A stretch of DNA of 64,000 nucleotides from Cryobacterium fucosi (GTDB lineage Bacteria; Actinomycetota; Actinomycetes; Actinomycetales; Microbacteriaceae): the NCBI RefSeq assembly GCF_004403515.1, contig NZ_SOHH01000061.1:1-64000 (forward strand), read 5' to 3'. The notes beneath the pieces were generated by a model. The model had not been told where the DNA came from, did not search any database, and saw nothing but the letters and a program-made list of their open reading frames with translations. The position numbers and the translations under genes were made by a program. Positions 26,048 to 35,414 of this stretch are shown here, piece after piece; position 1 is the first letter of the stretch; every line of letters begins with the position of its first letter.

Positions 26048-27373
26048 TCACAACCGGGCCGTGGCGGCCGCCGCGGCCTTCGCCGCGGCCGGCAGCGCGT
26101 CGAGGATCCACTCGATCGCGGCCTCGTCGTGGGCGTCCGACACGAACCAGGCCTCGAACACCGACGGCGGCAGGGACACGCCCTGGTCGAGCATGGCGTG
26201 GAAGAACGGCCCGTACCGGAAGGCCTCCTGGCGCTGCACCTGGGCGTAATCGCGCGGCGCCGAGGCCTCGGCCTCCTCACCGAACACGAAGCTGAACAGG
26301 CTGCCGGCGCGTTGCACGCTGTGCGCGACGCCTTCCGCGCTGAGCGCGGCCGAGACCGCGCCGGAGAGGCGCAGAGCCGTGGCGTCGAGTCGGGCGTAGA
26401 CGCCGGCGTCCAGCGCCTGCAGCGTGGCGATCCCCGCGGCGACCGCCACCGGGTTCCCCGACAGGGTGCCGGCCTGGTAGACCGGGCCGTTCGGGGCGAG
26501 GTGGTCCATCAGGTCGGCCCGGCCGCCGAGCGCCGCCACCGGCAGCCCGCCGCCGATGACCTTGCCGAAGGTGAACAGGTCAGGGCTGTATCGCGGCCGG
26601 TCGCCCGCGTTCTCGAGTCCCCAGAAGCCGGCCGGGCCGACCCGGAAGCCGGTGAGGACCTCATCGATGATGAGCAGCGCGCCGTGCTCGTGCGCGAGCT
26701 CGGTGAGAGCCGCGTTGAAGCCGGGGTCCGGGGCCACGACGCCCATGTTCGCGGCGGCGGCCTCCGTGATCACGGCGGCGATCCGGCCGGGGTGCGCCTC
26801 GAAGGCCAGCCGCACGGCGGCGAGGTCGTTGTAGGGCAGCACGAGTGTCTGCGCGGCCGTCGCGGCCGTCACGCCCGCCGAGCCGGGCAAGGCCAGGGTG
26901 GCCAGGCCGGAGCCGGCCTGCGCCAGCAGCCCGTCGGAGTGGCCGTGGTAGTGGCCGGCGAACTTGATCAGGAGGTCGCGTCCGGTGAACCCGCGGGCCA
27001 GGCGGATGGCCGTCATGGTGGCCTCCGTGCCGGTCGAGACCAGGCGCAGCTTCTCGACCGCGCCCACGCGGGCCTCGATCAGCTCGGCCAGCACGGTCTC
27101 ACCCGGGGTCGAGGCCCCGAAGGACAGGCCGAGGGCTGCGGCATCCTGCACCGCCTGCACCACGCCGGGGTGGGCGTGGCCGAGGATGGCGGGGCCCCAT
27201 GAGCTGACCAGGTCGACGTACTCGCGCCCGTCGGAGTCGGTGACGTAGGCGCCCTTCGCCTTGACCAGGAACAGGGGCGTTCCGCCGACCGAGCGGAAGG
27301 CGCGCACCGGCGAGTTGACCCCACCGGGAATGGCGCGCTGGGCGCGCGCGAACAGGTCGTCGTTGTGGGTCAT
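26048..27373 (-). CDS. hemL: Glutamate-1-semialdehyde 2,1-aminomutase
   Basis: A 441-aa PLP enzyme converting glutamate-1-semialdehyde to 5-aminolevulinate, step two of the C5 haem route. Family landmarks: [12 protein letters not shown] near the start, the substrate-gating [22 protein letters not shown], and the PLP lysine in [11 protein letters not shown]. Length is normal. Its ATG overlaps the hemB stop (TGATG), making it the last gene of the hemB-hemL unit. Start is therefore certain. Confidence 0.96.
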   Translation of the reverse strand: MTHNDDLFARAQRAIPGGVNSPVRAFRSVGGTPLFLVKAKGAYVTDSDGREYVDLVSSWGPAILGHAHPGVVQAVQDAAALGLSFGASTPGETVLAELIEARVGAVEKLRLVSTGTEATMTAIRLARGFTGRDLLIKFAGHYHGHSDGLLAQAGSGLATLALPGSAGVTAATAAQTLVLPYNDLAAVRLAFEAHPGRIAAVITEAAAANMGVVAPDPGFNAALTELAHEHGALLIIDEVLTGFRVGPAGFWGLENAGDRPRYSPDLFTFGKVIGGGLPVAALGGRADLMDHLAPNGPVYQAGTLSGNPVAVAAGIATLQALDAGVYARLDATALRLSGAVSAALSAEGVAHSVQRAGSLFSFVFGEEAEASAPRDYAQVQRQEAFRYGPFFHAMLDQGVSLPPSVFEAWFVSDAHDEAAIEWILDALPAAAKAAAAATARL

Positions 27374-28362
27374 CAGCGGGCAGGCCTTTCGGTGAGCCAG
27401 TCGGCCAGTTCGACGGCCCAGTAGGTGAGCACGGCATCCGCGCCGGCACGACGGATGCTGAGGACGGACTCCTCGATCGCGCGCCTGCGGTCGATCCAGC
27501 CGTGGGCGGCGGCGGCCTCGATCATCGCGTATTCGCCGGAGACCTGGTATGCCCAGACGGGTATGTCACTGACTCCGGCGACGTCGGCCAGCACGTCGAG
27601 GTAGCTGCCGGCCGGCTTGACCATGACGACGTCAGCGCCCTCGCTGATGTCGAGCAGGGCCTCGCGCACACCCTCCCTGCGGTTGGCCGGGTCGAGCTGG
27701 TAGCTGCGGCGGTCGCCGACGAGGGTCGACTCCACGGCGTCGCGGAAGGGCCCGTAGAAGGCGGAGGCGTACTTGGCCGAGTAGGCCAGCACGGCGGTGT
27801 CCACGTAGCCGGACTGGTCGAGCGCCTCGCGCACCGCCGCCACCTGCCCGTCCATCATGCCGCTGAGGCCCAGCAGCTGCGATCCGGAAGCGGCCTGCAC
27901 GAGCGCCATCTCGCGGTAGCGCTCGAGCGTGGTGTCGTTGTCGACGGTGCCGTCGACGGAGAGCACGCCGCAGTGCCCGTGGTCGGTGAATTCGTCCAGG
28001 CACAGGTCGGTCTGCACGACGAGGGCGTCGCCGACCTCGGCGACGAGGGCCCGGGTGGCCGCGTTGAGAATTCCGTCGGGGTCGGTCGCCCCGGTGCCGA
28101 TGGCGTCGCGCACGTCGGGCACACCGAACAGCATGATCCCGCCGATGCCGGCCTCCGCGGCCTGCGCGACGGCGCGCCTGGCGCTGTCGATGGTGTGTTG
28201 CACGACCCCCGGCATCGACCGGATCGGAACGGATGCGCCGGAGCCTTCCCGCACGAACATCGGCAGGACGAGCTCAGAGGCGTGCAGGCGGGTTTCGCTG
28301 GCCAGGCGACGGAGCGCGGGTGTGGTGCGCAACCGTCGCGGGCGGATGACGGGGTTTATCAC
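27373..28362 (-). CDS. hemB: Delta-aminolevulinic acid dehydratase
   Basis: A 329-aa porphobilinogen synthase condensing two 5-aminolevulinates. The two active-site lysines lie in [13 protein letters not shown] and [10 protein letters not shown]. The metal-site stretch reads [14 protein letters not shown]: two of the Cys seen in zinc enzymes are present and the middle one is Asp, a mixed type. Overlaps hemL by 1 nt. A 112-bp gap separates it from hemD, so it may have its own promoter. Confidence 0.96.
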   Translation of the reverse strand: MINPVIRPRRLRTTPALRRLASETRLHASELVLPMFVREGSGASVPIRSMPGVVQHTIDSARRAVAQAAEAGIGGIMLFGVPDVRDAIGTGATDPDGILNAATRALVAEVGDALVVQTDLCLDEFTDHGHCGVLSVDGTVDNDTTLERYREMALVQAASGSQLLGLSGMMDGQVAAVREALDQSGYVDTAVLAYSAKYASAFYGPFRDAVESTLVGDRRSYQLDPANRREGVREALLDISEGADVVMVKPAGSYLDVLADVAGVSDIPVWAYQVSGEYAMIEAAAAHGWIDRRRAIEESVLSIRRAGADAVLTYWAVELADWLTERPAR

Positions 28363-28474
28363 TCGTCAACCCTACGCCGCCCGGCCGAGCCTCCGCGAAC
28401 TGTCAGGTGCACACCTTTCCGGGGCCTGGAACGGCGCTCAAGTCTCAGTTCGGCGGACCGGACCGGCGGCCAGG

Positions 28475-29266
28475 TCAGCGGGAGAGCGCGACCTGAACCA
28501 GGGCCTCGATCAGGGACTCGGCGCTGGGCGCCCCGGCGACGACGTCGACCCGCAGTCCGATCGCCGCGGCATCCTTCGCCGTTCGCGGGCCGATGCAGGC
28601 GACGATGGTGGTCTCGGGAACCGGGCCGAGCTGGTCCTGCACCTGCTGGGCGACGCTCCCGGAGGTGACGAGCAACGCCTGCACGCGGCCGGCGGCGACG
28701 TCGGCCACGACCCGCTCATCGACCGGGACGCCGATGGTGCGGTACGCGACGACCGATTCGACCTCATGGCCGATCCGGCGCAGCCCCTCGGTGAGGAGCG
28801 GCTTGGCGATCTCCGAGCGGAGGGTGAGGATGCGCAGCGGCACCACTCCCTGGGTCGCCGCCTCCCATTCGGCGAGGAGGCCGCGGGCCGAATTGTCCTC
28901 GGAGGGAACGATGTCGACGCGGTACCCGGCGGCGATCAGGGCTGCGGCGGTGGTCTCGCCGACGGCCGCGATCCGGGTGCCGGCGGCGACGGTGGCCCGG
29001 TGCGACGACAGCACGTCGACTGTGGTGGCGCTGGTGACGGTCATCCAGTCGAAATCGCCGGCGGAGAGCCTGGCCAGCGCCTCTGCGAGCGCGGGCGCGT
29101 CGTCGGTCGCGGCGAAGTTGATCATCGGCGCGACGATCGGCTGCGCACCCCTGGCGCGCAGGTCGGCCGCGACGTGGTCGCCCCACGGTCCGCCGCGGGG
29201 CACCAGGACGCGCCAGCCGGTCAGCGGCTTGGTCAGGTTCGGTTTGGTCTTGTAACGCCAGGTCAT
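28475..29266 (-). CDS. hemD: Uroporphyrinogen-III synthase
   Basis: A 263-aa two-lobed protein with the weakly conserved HemD pattern: GWRVLVPRGG at the start, DWMTVTSATTVDVL in the middle, and ALLVTSGSVAQQV plus IACIGPRTAKDAAAIGL toward the end. It closes and inverts hydroxymethylbilane to uroporphyrinogen III. Starts 1 nt inside the hemC stop (TAATG), so translation is coupled. Assigned by motif plus position. Confidence 0.93.
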   Translation of the reverse strand: MTWRYKTKPNLTKPLTGWRVLVPRGGPWGDHVAADLRARGAQPIVAPMINFAATDDAPALAEALARLSAGDFDWMTVTSATTVDVLSSHRATVAAGTRIAAVGETTAAALIAAGYRVDIVPSEDNSARGLLAEWEAATQGVVPLRILTLRSEIAKPLLTEGLRRIGHEVESVVAYRTIGVPVDERVVADVAAGRVQALLVTSGSVAQQVQDQLGPVPETTIVACIGPRTAKDAAAIGLRVDVVAGAPSAESLIEALVQVALSR

Positions 29267-30222
29267 TACGAAGTCACCTTCATCGGGGCGAAGTCGGCAG
29301 CACCACCGGAGAGCAGGTCTCTGGCCACACGTTCTGAGACGTCCTGGGCGGCGTCGACCAGGTGTGCAATGGAAAAGGATTCAGGCGTCGCGGCGTGCGA
29401 ACTCACGAGGCTTTGGGCACCATCTGGACTGTACACCGTCGCGGTCAGGAAGAGGAGTCCGTCGTCGATCGCGGCCATCGCGCCGATCGGAGCAGCGCAC
29501 CCCGCCTCGAGGCGCGCGAGCACGAGCCGCTCGGCCATCGTCGTGGCCTGGGTCGTCGGGTGGTTGATCGCGTCCAGCGCCCTGACCAGCGTGCGTTCCA
29601 GGCGGCCGGAGCGCACCTCGATCGCCAGGGCTCCCTGGCCCGGAGCGGTCGGCCAGGCGGACAGCTCGAGGAACTCGGGCTCGAAGGTGGTCAGTAGTCC
29701 GAGCCGGCCGAGGCCGGCGGCCGCGAGCACGACGGCGTCGAGGTCGCCCTCCACCACGCGACCCAGCCTGGTGTCGACGTTCCCCCGGAGGTCGACGACC
29801 TCGAGGTCGGGGCGCACCGAGCGCAGCTGCGCCACCCGGCGCGGCGACCCGGTGCCGACCCGCGCGCCCTGCGGCAGGGTGGCGAGGGTGAAGCCGTCGC
29901 GGGCGCAGAGCACGTCACGGGCATCCGCGCGCTTGGGCGTGGCCCCGATGGCCAGGCCGGGGTACTCGGCGGTGGGCAGGTCCTTGAAGGAGTGCACGAC
30001 CAGGTCGCAGTCCCCGGCGAGCAGGGCTTCCCGGAGGGCGCTGGCGAAAACACCGGTACCGCCCAGGCTCGACAACGGCTCGGCGGACGTGTCCCCGTGG
30101 GTCGTGACCTGCACGATCTCGACCTCGGCGCCCGCCGCGGCGGCGATCCGATTGGCGATCTGCGTCGTTTGGGCGAGAGCGAGGGCGCTCCCGCGGGTGC
30201 CGACCCGGATTGCCGCGCTCAC
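29266..30222 (-). CDS. hemC: Porphobilinogen deaminase (hydroxymethylbilane synthase)
   Basis: A 318-aa enzyme. IRVGTRGSALALAQT opens it, VHSFKDLPT and GTGSPRRVAQLR line the active site, and LEAGCAAPIGA carries the Cys that bears the dipyrromethane cofactor. GTG 30222 overlaps the hemH stop by 4 nt (GTGA), fixing the start. Forms hydroxymethylbilane from four porphobilinogens. Confidence 0.96.
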   Translation of the reverse strand: MSAAIRVGTRGSALALAQTTQIANRIAAAAGAEVEIVQVTTHGDTSAEPLSSLGGTGVFASALREALLAGDCDLVVHSFKDLPTAEYPGLAIGATPKRADARDVLCARDGFTLATLPQGARVGTGSPRRVAQLRSVRPDLEVVDLRGNVDTRLGRVVEGDLDAVVLAAAGLGRLGLLTTFEPEFLELSAWPTAPGQGALAIEVRSGRLERTLVRALDAINHPTTQATTMAERLVLARLEAGCAAPIGAMAAIDDGLLFLTATVYSPDGAQSLVSSHAATPESFSIAHLVDAAQDVSERVARDLLSGGAADFAPMKVTS

Positions 30223-31331
30223 GGCGCCATCCCCGCGACGGCGGGCTTGAACCCGAGGCGCACGTTCTCGCAACAGCCCGGACGGCAGACGTCGAACCAG
30301 GGGCCGAGGTCGGTCAGCGCCGGGCGTTCCTCGACCGGCACGTCGGTCAGGCGTTCGACGACGAGGTCGACCAGCCCGCTGACGTAGGCGGGGTCGACGC
30401 CGGGGGTGGGCACGCGCACCGAGAACAGTCCGTGTTCCGTGGCGGTTTCCGTCGCCTCGTTGTCGAGGTCCCACATGACCTCCATGTGGTCGCTCACGAA
30501 TCCGAGCGGCACGATCACGACGGCACGGATGCCCCTGGCCGGCAGCAGCGCGATGGCGTCGTTGATGTCGGGCTCCAGCCACGGCATGCTCGGCGGCCCG
30601 CTGCGGGACTGGAAGACCAGCTGCCACTGGGTCTCGACAGGCGGGGCCACCGAAGTGCCCGCGATGACGACCTGCGCCACCGCCAGGTGCTGGGCCTTGT
30701 AGGCGCCGCCCTCACCGAAGCCGAGGGTCGCCGGGCCGCTCTTCGCGGCATCCGTCATGGGGATGGAATGGGTGGAGAACAGGATCTCCACCTCGGTCGC
30801 AAGGTTGATGCCGGGGATCGCGGCGGCGACCTCCGCGAGGCCCTTCCGGACCCCGGTGATGAACGGCGTGACGAAGCCGGGATGGTCGAAGAACTGGCGC
30901 ACCTTGTCGATCTGCACGGTGCCCTCGAGGCCGTTGGCGGACAGCGCCTCGGCGAAGTCCTCCCGGTACTGGCGGCAGCCGGAGTAGGAGCTGTACGCAC
31001 TGGTGGCGATGGCGAGCAGCCGGTCCTGGCCGTTGGTGTGCGCCTCGGCGACGACGTCCCGCAGGTACGGGCCCCAGTTGCGGTTGCCCCAGAGCACGGG
31101 CAGGTCGATGCCGCGGGCGGCCAGTTCGGTCTCGAGGGCCGCCCTGAGCACGCGGTTCTGGTTGTTGATCGGGCTGATCCCGCCGAAGTGGCGGTAGTGG
31201 TGGGCCACCTCTTCGAGGCGCTCCTCCGGGATGCCGCGGCCGCGCGTGACGTTGCGCAGGAACGGGATCACGTCGTCCTGGCCCTCCGGCCCGCCGAATC
31301 CGGCCAGCAGAATGGCGTCGTAGTGCGCCAC
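30219..31331 (-). CDS. hemH: Coproporphyrin ferrochelatase CpfC
   Basis: A 370-aa class I ferrochelatase acting here on coproporphyrin III, judged from the HemQ partner. Seen: AILLAGFGGPEGQ, RNWGPYLRDVV, metal-site His in FSTHSIPM, and the catalytic Glu in the VVIVPLGFVSDHMEV segment. The C-terminal CRPGCC together with the internal SGCRQY gives four cysteines, matching the [2Fe-2S] ligands of actinobacterial enzymes. GTG 31331 overlaps hemQ's stop by 1 nt. Confidence 0.95.
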   Translation of the reverse strand: MAHYDAILLAGFGGPEGQDDVIPFLRNVTRGRGIPEERLEEVAHHYRHFGGISPINNQNRVLRAALETELAARGIDLPVLWGNRNWGPYLRDVVAEAHTNGQDRLLAIATSAYSSYSGCRQYREDFAEALSANGLEGTVQIDKVRQFFDHPGFVTPFITGVRKGLAEVAAAIPGINLATEVEILFSTHSIPMTDAAKSGPATLGFGEGGAYKAQHLAVAQVVIAGTSVAPPVETQWQLVFQSRSGPPSMPWLEPDINDAIALLPARGIRAVVIVPLGFVSDHMEVMWDLDNEATETATEHGLFSVRVPTPGVDPAYVSGLVDLVVERLTDVPVEERPALTDLGPWFDVCRPGCCENVRLGFKPAVAGMAP

Positions 31332-32095
31332 TACTGCAGCACCTCGACGAGCTCGGCCGTGCCGATGCGGCGGCCGGTGTAGAACGGGATCTCCTCGCGG
31401 ACGTGACGGCGGGCCTCGGTTTCGCGGAGGCCCCGCATGAGGTCGACGAGCTCGGTGAGGTCGTCGCTTTCGATCGGCAGGAGCCATTCGTAGTCGCCCA
31501 GGGCGAAGGCGGAGACCGTGTTGGCGATCGCGCCGCGGTAGGCGGCGCCCTTGCGGCCGTGGTCGGCGAGCATGGCGCTGCGCTCGGCCTCCGGGAGCAG
31601 GTACCACTCGTAGCTGCGCACGAACGGGTAGACCGTCAGCCAGCCCTTCGGCTCGACTCCGCGGAGGAATCCGGGAACGTGGCTCTTGTTGAACTCGGCG
31701 TCGCGGTGCACGCCCATCGCGTTCCAGGTGGGGAGCAGGCTCTTGAGCAGGCGGCTGCGGCGCAGTTCCCGGTTGGCCCACTGCAGGGCCTCGGCCTCGG
31801 CCGCGTGGGTCCAGATCATCACGTCGGCGTCGGCGCGCAGGCCGGAGACGTCGTAGAAGCCGCGCAGGGTGACGCCCTCCGCCTCGACGAGCTCCACCAC
31901 GTCGTCGAGCTCGAGCACAGCGTGTGGCACGTCGCGACCGTCGAGGTCGTCCGGGTTGGTCGGGTCCTTGCGCAGGACCGTGAACAGCGTGAACCCCTGA
32001 GGGGATTCCGCGGAGGCGTCGGCCGTGGACGGGGTCTCGGCGGGACTGGTCGGGTGGAGTGGGTTTACTGCCTCTCCGGCAGCCGGGTGAGTCAT
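31331..32095 (-). CDS. hemQ: Coproheme decarboxylase HemQ (ChdC)
   Basis: A 254-aa chlorite-dismutase-like protein that oxidatively decarboxylates coproheme to haem b, the last step of the coproporphyrin path. The reactive Tyr sits in TVYPFVRSYEWYLL and the haem-ligating His in AMLADHGRKG. About 30 polar N-terminal residues precede the fold (FTLFTVLR). First gene of the overlapping hemQ-hemH-hemC-hemD run. Its presence shows that haem is not made through protoporphyrin here. Confidence 0.95.
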   Translation of the reverse strand: MTHPAAGEAVNPLHPTSPAETPSTADASAESPQGFTLFTVLRKDPTNPDDLDGRDVPHAVLELDDVVELVEAEGVTLRGFYDVSGLRADADVMIWTHAAEAEALQWANRELRRSRLLKSLLPTWNAMGVHRDAEFNKSHVPGFLRGVEPKGWLTVYPFVRSYEWYLLPEAERSAMLADHGRKGAAYRGAIANTVSAFALGDYEWLLPIESDDLTELVDLMRGLRETEARRHVREEIPFYTGRRIGTAELVEVLQ

Positions 32096-32178
32096 GAGTA
32101 CTAGTCTCTACTTCTTTGCGACCAGAGCCAAAAGCCGTGTCCCGTGCGCGCGGGCGCACCGGTGTTTCCGGCGGTGGT

Positions 32179-32499
32179 TCAGCGGTCCTGGACTGTCTTC
32201 ACGCCGAGCCAGACCGCCGCGCCGGCGACGAGGGCAGCGGCGACGGCGATACCGGCCAGGGCGGCCGGGTTGTCCTCGCCGAGGCGGTACAGCCGCAGAT
32301 TGAGCAGCCGCGCCCGATAGCGGAGCTGCCTGGGCAGGTTGAGCTTGTACTCGATCGCATCGAGCGTGCGGGCAAGCTCGGTCCTGGCCGTCATCGCGTC
32401 GGCGCGCAACTCGGCTTTCGATCGACGAGGGTTGGTTCCGTCGATGACGGCCACAGTTTTCGCCTGGCTTCCGGTTGTGCTCTGGTACTCAGTGCTCAT
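32179..32499 (-). CDS. DUF3618 small membrane protein
   Basis: A 106-aa protein with the DUF3618 signature (ELRADAMTARTELARTLDAIEYKLN) followed by one C-terminal membrane helix (ALAGIAVAAALVAGAAVWLGV). ATG 32499 is the family-like start and overlaps the upstream holin-like gene by 11 nt. Such proteins occur with the holin-like and YtxH-like genes upstream and are thought to be envelope-associated; role unknown. Confidence 0.8.
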   Translation of the reverse strand: MSTEYQSTTGSQAKTVAVIDGTNPRRSKAELRADAMTARTELARTLDAIEYKLNLPRQLRYRARLLNLRLYRLGEDNPAALAGIAVAAALVAGAAVWLGVKTVQDR

Positions 32500-32920
32500 A
32501 CTGGCCAACTCCCTTGAACGCGTCAACGTCGTGCCGGATGCTTGCCGTGATGCCCTCGGGGTCGGGGGCCGTTCCGGCCTTCACCCGGTTCACTCCGACG
32601 AGGACCAGGATCACCGCGATCAGCAGCAGCGCCACCGCCACGATCAGCGTGGCGAGCCAGAGCGGCAGCACGAGCGCGAGCGCGATCACGGCCAGGGCGA
32701 TCAGCACGATCACGGCGAGGAACGCGAAGACCCCGGCGACGGCGAACAGGCCGATGCCGAGGCCGATGTTCTTCGCCTTGCCGGCGACCTCGGCCTTGAA
32801 GGCGTCGAGTTCCGCCTTGACGAGGGCGATGATCTGGCCGGGCAGCTCACCGAGCAGCACGACGAGCGATCGCTTCGTCCTGGGGTTGAAACCATTCGGG
32901 TTGAATCCGCTGTTGCTCAC
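32489..32920 (-). CDS. Phage holin family (actinobacterial superfamily III) membrane protein
   Basis: A 143-aa membrane protein: amphipathic N-terminal helix (VVLLGELPGQIIALVKAELDAF) and two long hydrophobic helices (residues ~55-105), then a charged tail. This is the Act_holin/Pfam phage-holin-3_6 pattern, common in chromosomes without prophage and not evidence of phage here. GTG 32920 follows AGGGGAG. Middle gene of a three-gene envelope run. Confidence 0.8.
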   Translation of the reverse strand: MSNSGFNPNGFNPRTKRSLVVLLGELPGQIIALVKAELDAFKAEVAGKAKNIGLGIGLFAVAGVFAFLAVIVLIALAVIALALVLPLWLATLIVAVALLLIAVILVLVGVNRVKAGTAPDPEGITASIRHDVDAFKGVGQYEH

Positions 32921-32957
32921 AGCTCCCCTTCCTTCGATTCCTTGGAGTGCGCGGCGG

Positions 32958-33359
32958 TTACTTCGTGGCGGTGTCGTCGGACGCGGGCGTCGGGGCGGCC
33001 TTCGCCGCGGACTTGGCGCCGGCGGACTTGGCACCCGGCTTCGCCGCGGCGGATTTGGCGGCCGCAGTCCTGGCGGGGGTGGCCGGGCTGTGCGCGGTGC
33101 CCACGGCATCCGTCGAGCCGGTGGTCTTGGCCTGAACGGCCGTGACGATCTTCTTGCCGGCGTCGAACAAAGCGGACGGGACGTCACCGACCCGCTCGAG
33201 GGCGAAGTCGCGCACCTCGGTCACCCGGCGCTGAACGGGCGGGGCGCTCCACAGATTCTCCGCGGCGGCCGCGATCTGGTCGTAGCGCTTGCGTCCGGCG
33301 CGGGCGCCCAGGACGTAGCCGACGAGTCCACCAGTGATGAACAGAAGCTTTCCCCGCAT
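32958..33359 (-). CDS. YtxH-like protein with Ala/Lys-rich tail
   Basis: About 133 aa: a short N-terminal membrane segment with the small-residue motif KLLFITGGLVGYVLGARAGRKRY, as in YtxH/DUF proteins, then an amphipathic helix, then a histone-like AAKSAAAKPGAKSAGAKSA tail from about residue 95. The basic tail could touch DNA, anionic polymers or be disordered. ATG 33359 with GGAG 5 nt upstream; GTG 33365 possible. First gene of the envelope run. Confidence 0.75.
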   Translation of the reverse strand: MRGKLLFITGGLVGYVLGARAGRKRYDQIAAAAENLWSAPPVQRRVTEVRDFALERVGDVPSALFDAGKKIVTAVQAKTTGSTDAVGTAHSPATPARTAAAKSAAAKPGAKSAGAKSAAKAAPTPASDDTATK

Positions 33360-33469
33360 TGTCACTCCATTCCTCGAGGTTCATGTATCCCACCAGCGTA
33401 TCCCGCAACGGGTTGATGTTGCAGCCCTCGTCGGTGAACAACCTCTCTGGTGTCCTGAAGGACGAGCAA

Positions 33470-33673
33470 CTAGTCCCAGGAGAACACGCCGTCGCCCAAC
33501 TCGGAGCGGGGCCGAAGGCCGACGTCGTCGCTGCGCGAAGCCGCGTCACGAATCGCTGTGGCGATCAGGGTCTCGTAGCGCTTGCGTGCTTCCTCGCCGA
33601 ACTGCTCGTAAGACCATGCGAGGATCGCGACGATGTCAGCTTGGGCTGTGTGGGTGAGGCGGTATCCCGACAT
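33470..33673 (-). pseudogene. Truncated ParE/RelE-family toxin
   Basis: 67 codons from ATG 33673: YRLTHTAQADIVAILAWSYEQFG and EARKRYETLIATAIRDAA are the N-terminal hairpin of ParE toxins. A TAG at 33472-33470 stops it after GVFSWD, where intact members continue with the C-terminal sheet strands (about 30-35 residues). No antitoxin gene is recognisable upstream. Likely inactive; a remnant in the Fic islet. Confidence 0.6.
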
Positions 33674-34067
33674 CAACCAGCCGACTGGTTCCGCGCCGCG
33701 CGAACGCCGAGTGTTCCGATGAAGTCGTTCGGGCCGCTGGATCGAATACCGGCTCGATGAGCCCGGTGTCGGGATGCGATCCGGACGCAGCCGCACCAAG
33801 GACCTGCCTGACGAGCGGGTGAAGTTCGCGCGAAACGCGTTACCGCCTGCCGGACCGTGGTTGCCCTGGCAATTGCTTCCGAAGGGCGAGGCCGGCGCTG
33901 TCGACTAATCGCCGGAGCCCGCTGTCCCGGTGAGCGTTCCGCATAGAGAGCCGACAACGCGCCGCAACGAGTGGTGTCGCCACACACGGAAGCGCCAGCA
34001 GGCCAAATCACCTTTATGATTGATAAAGTAAATATACTTACTCAGTCATTGACGTTAGGAGCGACTC
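33674..34067. other. Gene-free stretch between the ParE relic and the Fic gene
   Basis: No real gene. The plus strand near 33755-33908 reads plausibly as a protein C-terminus (KFARNALPPAGPWLPWQLLP) but has an in-frame stop just upstream and no start, so it is probably a relic. The final 60 bases are AT-rich and hold the presumed Fic promoter. Confidence 0.4.
34027..34042. promoter_or_regulatory. Fic gene promoter region with inverted repeat
   Basis: AGTAA-ATATAC-TTACT is a perfect inverted repeat with 5-bp arms and includes TATACT (34033-34038), a near-consensus -10 box. It sits 25-40 bp before the Fic start in an unusually AT-rich patch for this genome. The overlap of palindrome and -10 suggests repression, perhaps by the winged-helix end of the Fic protein itself; inference. 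Confidence 0.45.
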
Positions 34068-35351
34068 ATGCCCCACTACGTTGACCTGCTCTGGAACCCG
34101 GAAGACGCTGCGCACCTGGGTCGCAAGGACCGGGCGCCGGGCCACTATCGAGCCTACGTTCCCGACGCGCTCGGAACCCAGGTGCCGGAACTCGGCAGGG
34201 AAGCACAGCAGGCGGCAGAGGATGCGCTGGCGGTGCTCGCGCGTGCAGACGAGCGCATCGGCGCCCGCGGGGGCTACCTCAACCACCTGCTGATTCGCTC
34301 CGAGAGCATCTCGTCGTCGTGGATCGAGGGGAACAGCGTCACCCCGAAGAAGCTGGCCATTGCCGAGCTCCTTCAGCAGGGCACGCGCGTTGCGGTGGAC
34401 GTCGTTGCGAACGTGCGCGCTACTGAGGAGGCGATCGCTGAGCTTGCTGATCGCGATCGTGCCGTCACCGTGGCCGATATCGAGCGCGTGCAGCACATCA
34501 TCGAGCCCGCGCTCGAGGTCGGGCTGAGAACTGAGCAGAACTGGGTGGGCGGGCCCGGCTGGAGCCCGCTCCGTGCAGACTTCGTACCTCCGCCGGAGAC
34601 TGAGGTGCCGCGCCTGGTCGATGATCTGTGCCGATTCGTGAGCGCAACAGCGGGGAATCCCATAGTGCGGGCGGCGATCGCTCATGCCCAGTTCGAGACA
34701 ATCCACCCGTTCATCGACGGAAACGGTCGCACCGGACGTGCACTCATCCACACGGTCCTCCGCCGAACGGATGCGCTGCGGAACACGCTGATCCCGATCA
34801 GCACCGTGTTTGCGGGCAACAAGGATGCGTACCTCGAGGGATTGACGGCCTTCCGGGCTGAGCCCTCTCGCCTGGACGACTGGATCATTGGCTTCGCCCA
34901 CGCTGCTGAGCTGGCTGCTGCAAACACGGTGCGTTTGTCTGTCGACATCGGGGCACTTGATCAGACCGTCCGCGAGGAGCTCAGCCACTACCGCAAGCAG
35001 CACGAAATCTCGCCGGCCATTCCGCGCAGTGACGCTGTGATTCTGCGCATTCTGGACACGCTGGCCAGCGAGCCTGTGCTGACCATCGATACTGTTGCTG
35101 CACGGCACAGAGTGTCCACAGCAGCTGCGTATCGCGCGCTGGTGCAGCTCGCCGACGCGGGCATCCTGGGGCGCGACAAGGACCAGAAGGGGCGTCTGAT
35201 CTGCTGGAGCGCTGACCGCCACCTCGCCCTCGTCAGCTTGACCGAACGCAGCAGCCGCGTCGGAGCAGGTGACACCGGCCGCGGCAAGCCCAGACTGGGA
35301 CCGCCGGCGCCAGCCATCGACCAGATGGGTGCGCTGCGCCCACGAGATTGA
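34068..35351 (+). CDS. Fic-domain AMP-transferase with C-terminal winged helix
   Basis: A 427-aa class II Fic protein. The active motif HPFIDGNGRTGR (near residue 214) has the catalytic His and all phosphate-binding residues. An N-terminal SSWIEGN near residue 85 fits the (S/T)xxxE(G/N) inhibitory helix, whose Glu blocks ATP in resting enzymes. After the Fic core, residues ~320-390 form a winged helix (IDTVAARHRVSTAAAYRALVQLADAGILG), typical of the Fic/DOC_N type. Such enzymes AMPylate targets; here the target is unknown. It is inserted between cgoX and the envelope genes, with an AT-rich promoter, suggesting later acquisition. Confidence 0.88.
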   Translation: MPHYVDLLWNPEDAAHLGRKDRAPGHYRAYVPDALGTQVPELGREAQQAAEDALAVLARADERIGARGGYLNHLLIRSESISSSWIEGNSVTPKKLAIAELLQQGTRVAVDVVANVRATEEAIAELADRDRAVTVADIERVQHIIEPALEVGLRTEQNWVGGPGWSPLRADFVPPPETEVPRLVDDLCRFVSATAGNPIVRAAIAHAQFETIHPFIDGNGRTGRALIHTVLRRTDALRNTLIPISTVFAGNKDAYLEGLTAFRAEPSRLDDWIIGFAHAAELAAANTVRLSVDIGALDQTVREELSHYRKQHEISPAIPRSDAVILRILDTLASEPVLTIDTVAARHRVSTAAAYRALVQLADAGILGRDKDQKGRLICWSADRHLALVSLTERSSRVGAGDTGRGKPRLGPPAPAIDQMGALRPRD

Positions 35352-35414
35352 GCCCACGTCTCGCACGTGTCGTCACGACGTGCGTCGCGAAACGGTAGTC
35401 TCGGGGCCCGACGC

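Noticed and set aside
26040-28362. Vitamin B12 or haem riboswitch upstream of hem genes
   Set aside because: I saw no conserved riboswitch core in the short spacers at 28363-28474 or 38154-38224.
32489-32920. Holin gene as evidence of a prophage
   Set aside because: The holin-like family is common in actinobacterial chromosomes and no other phage gene is present.
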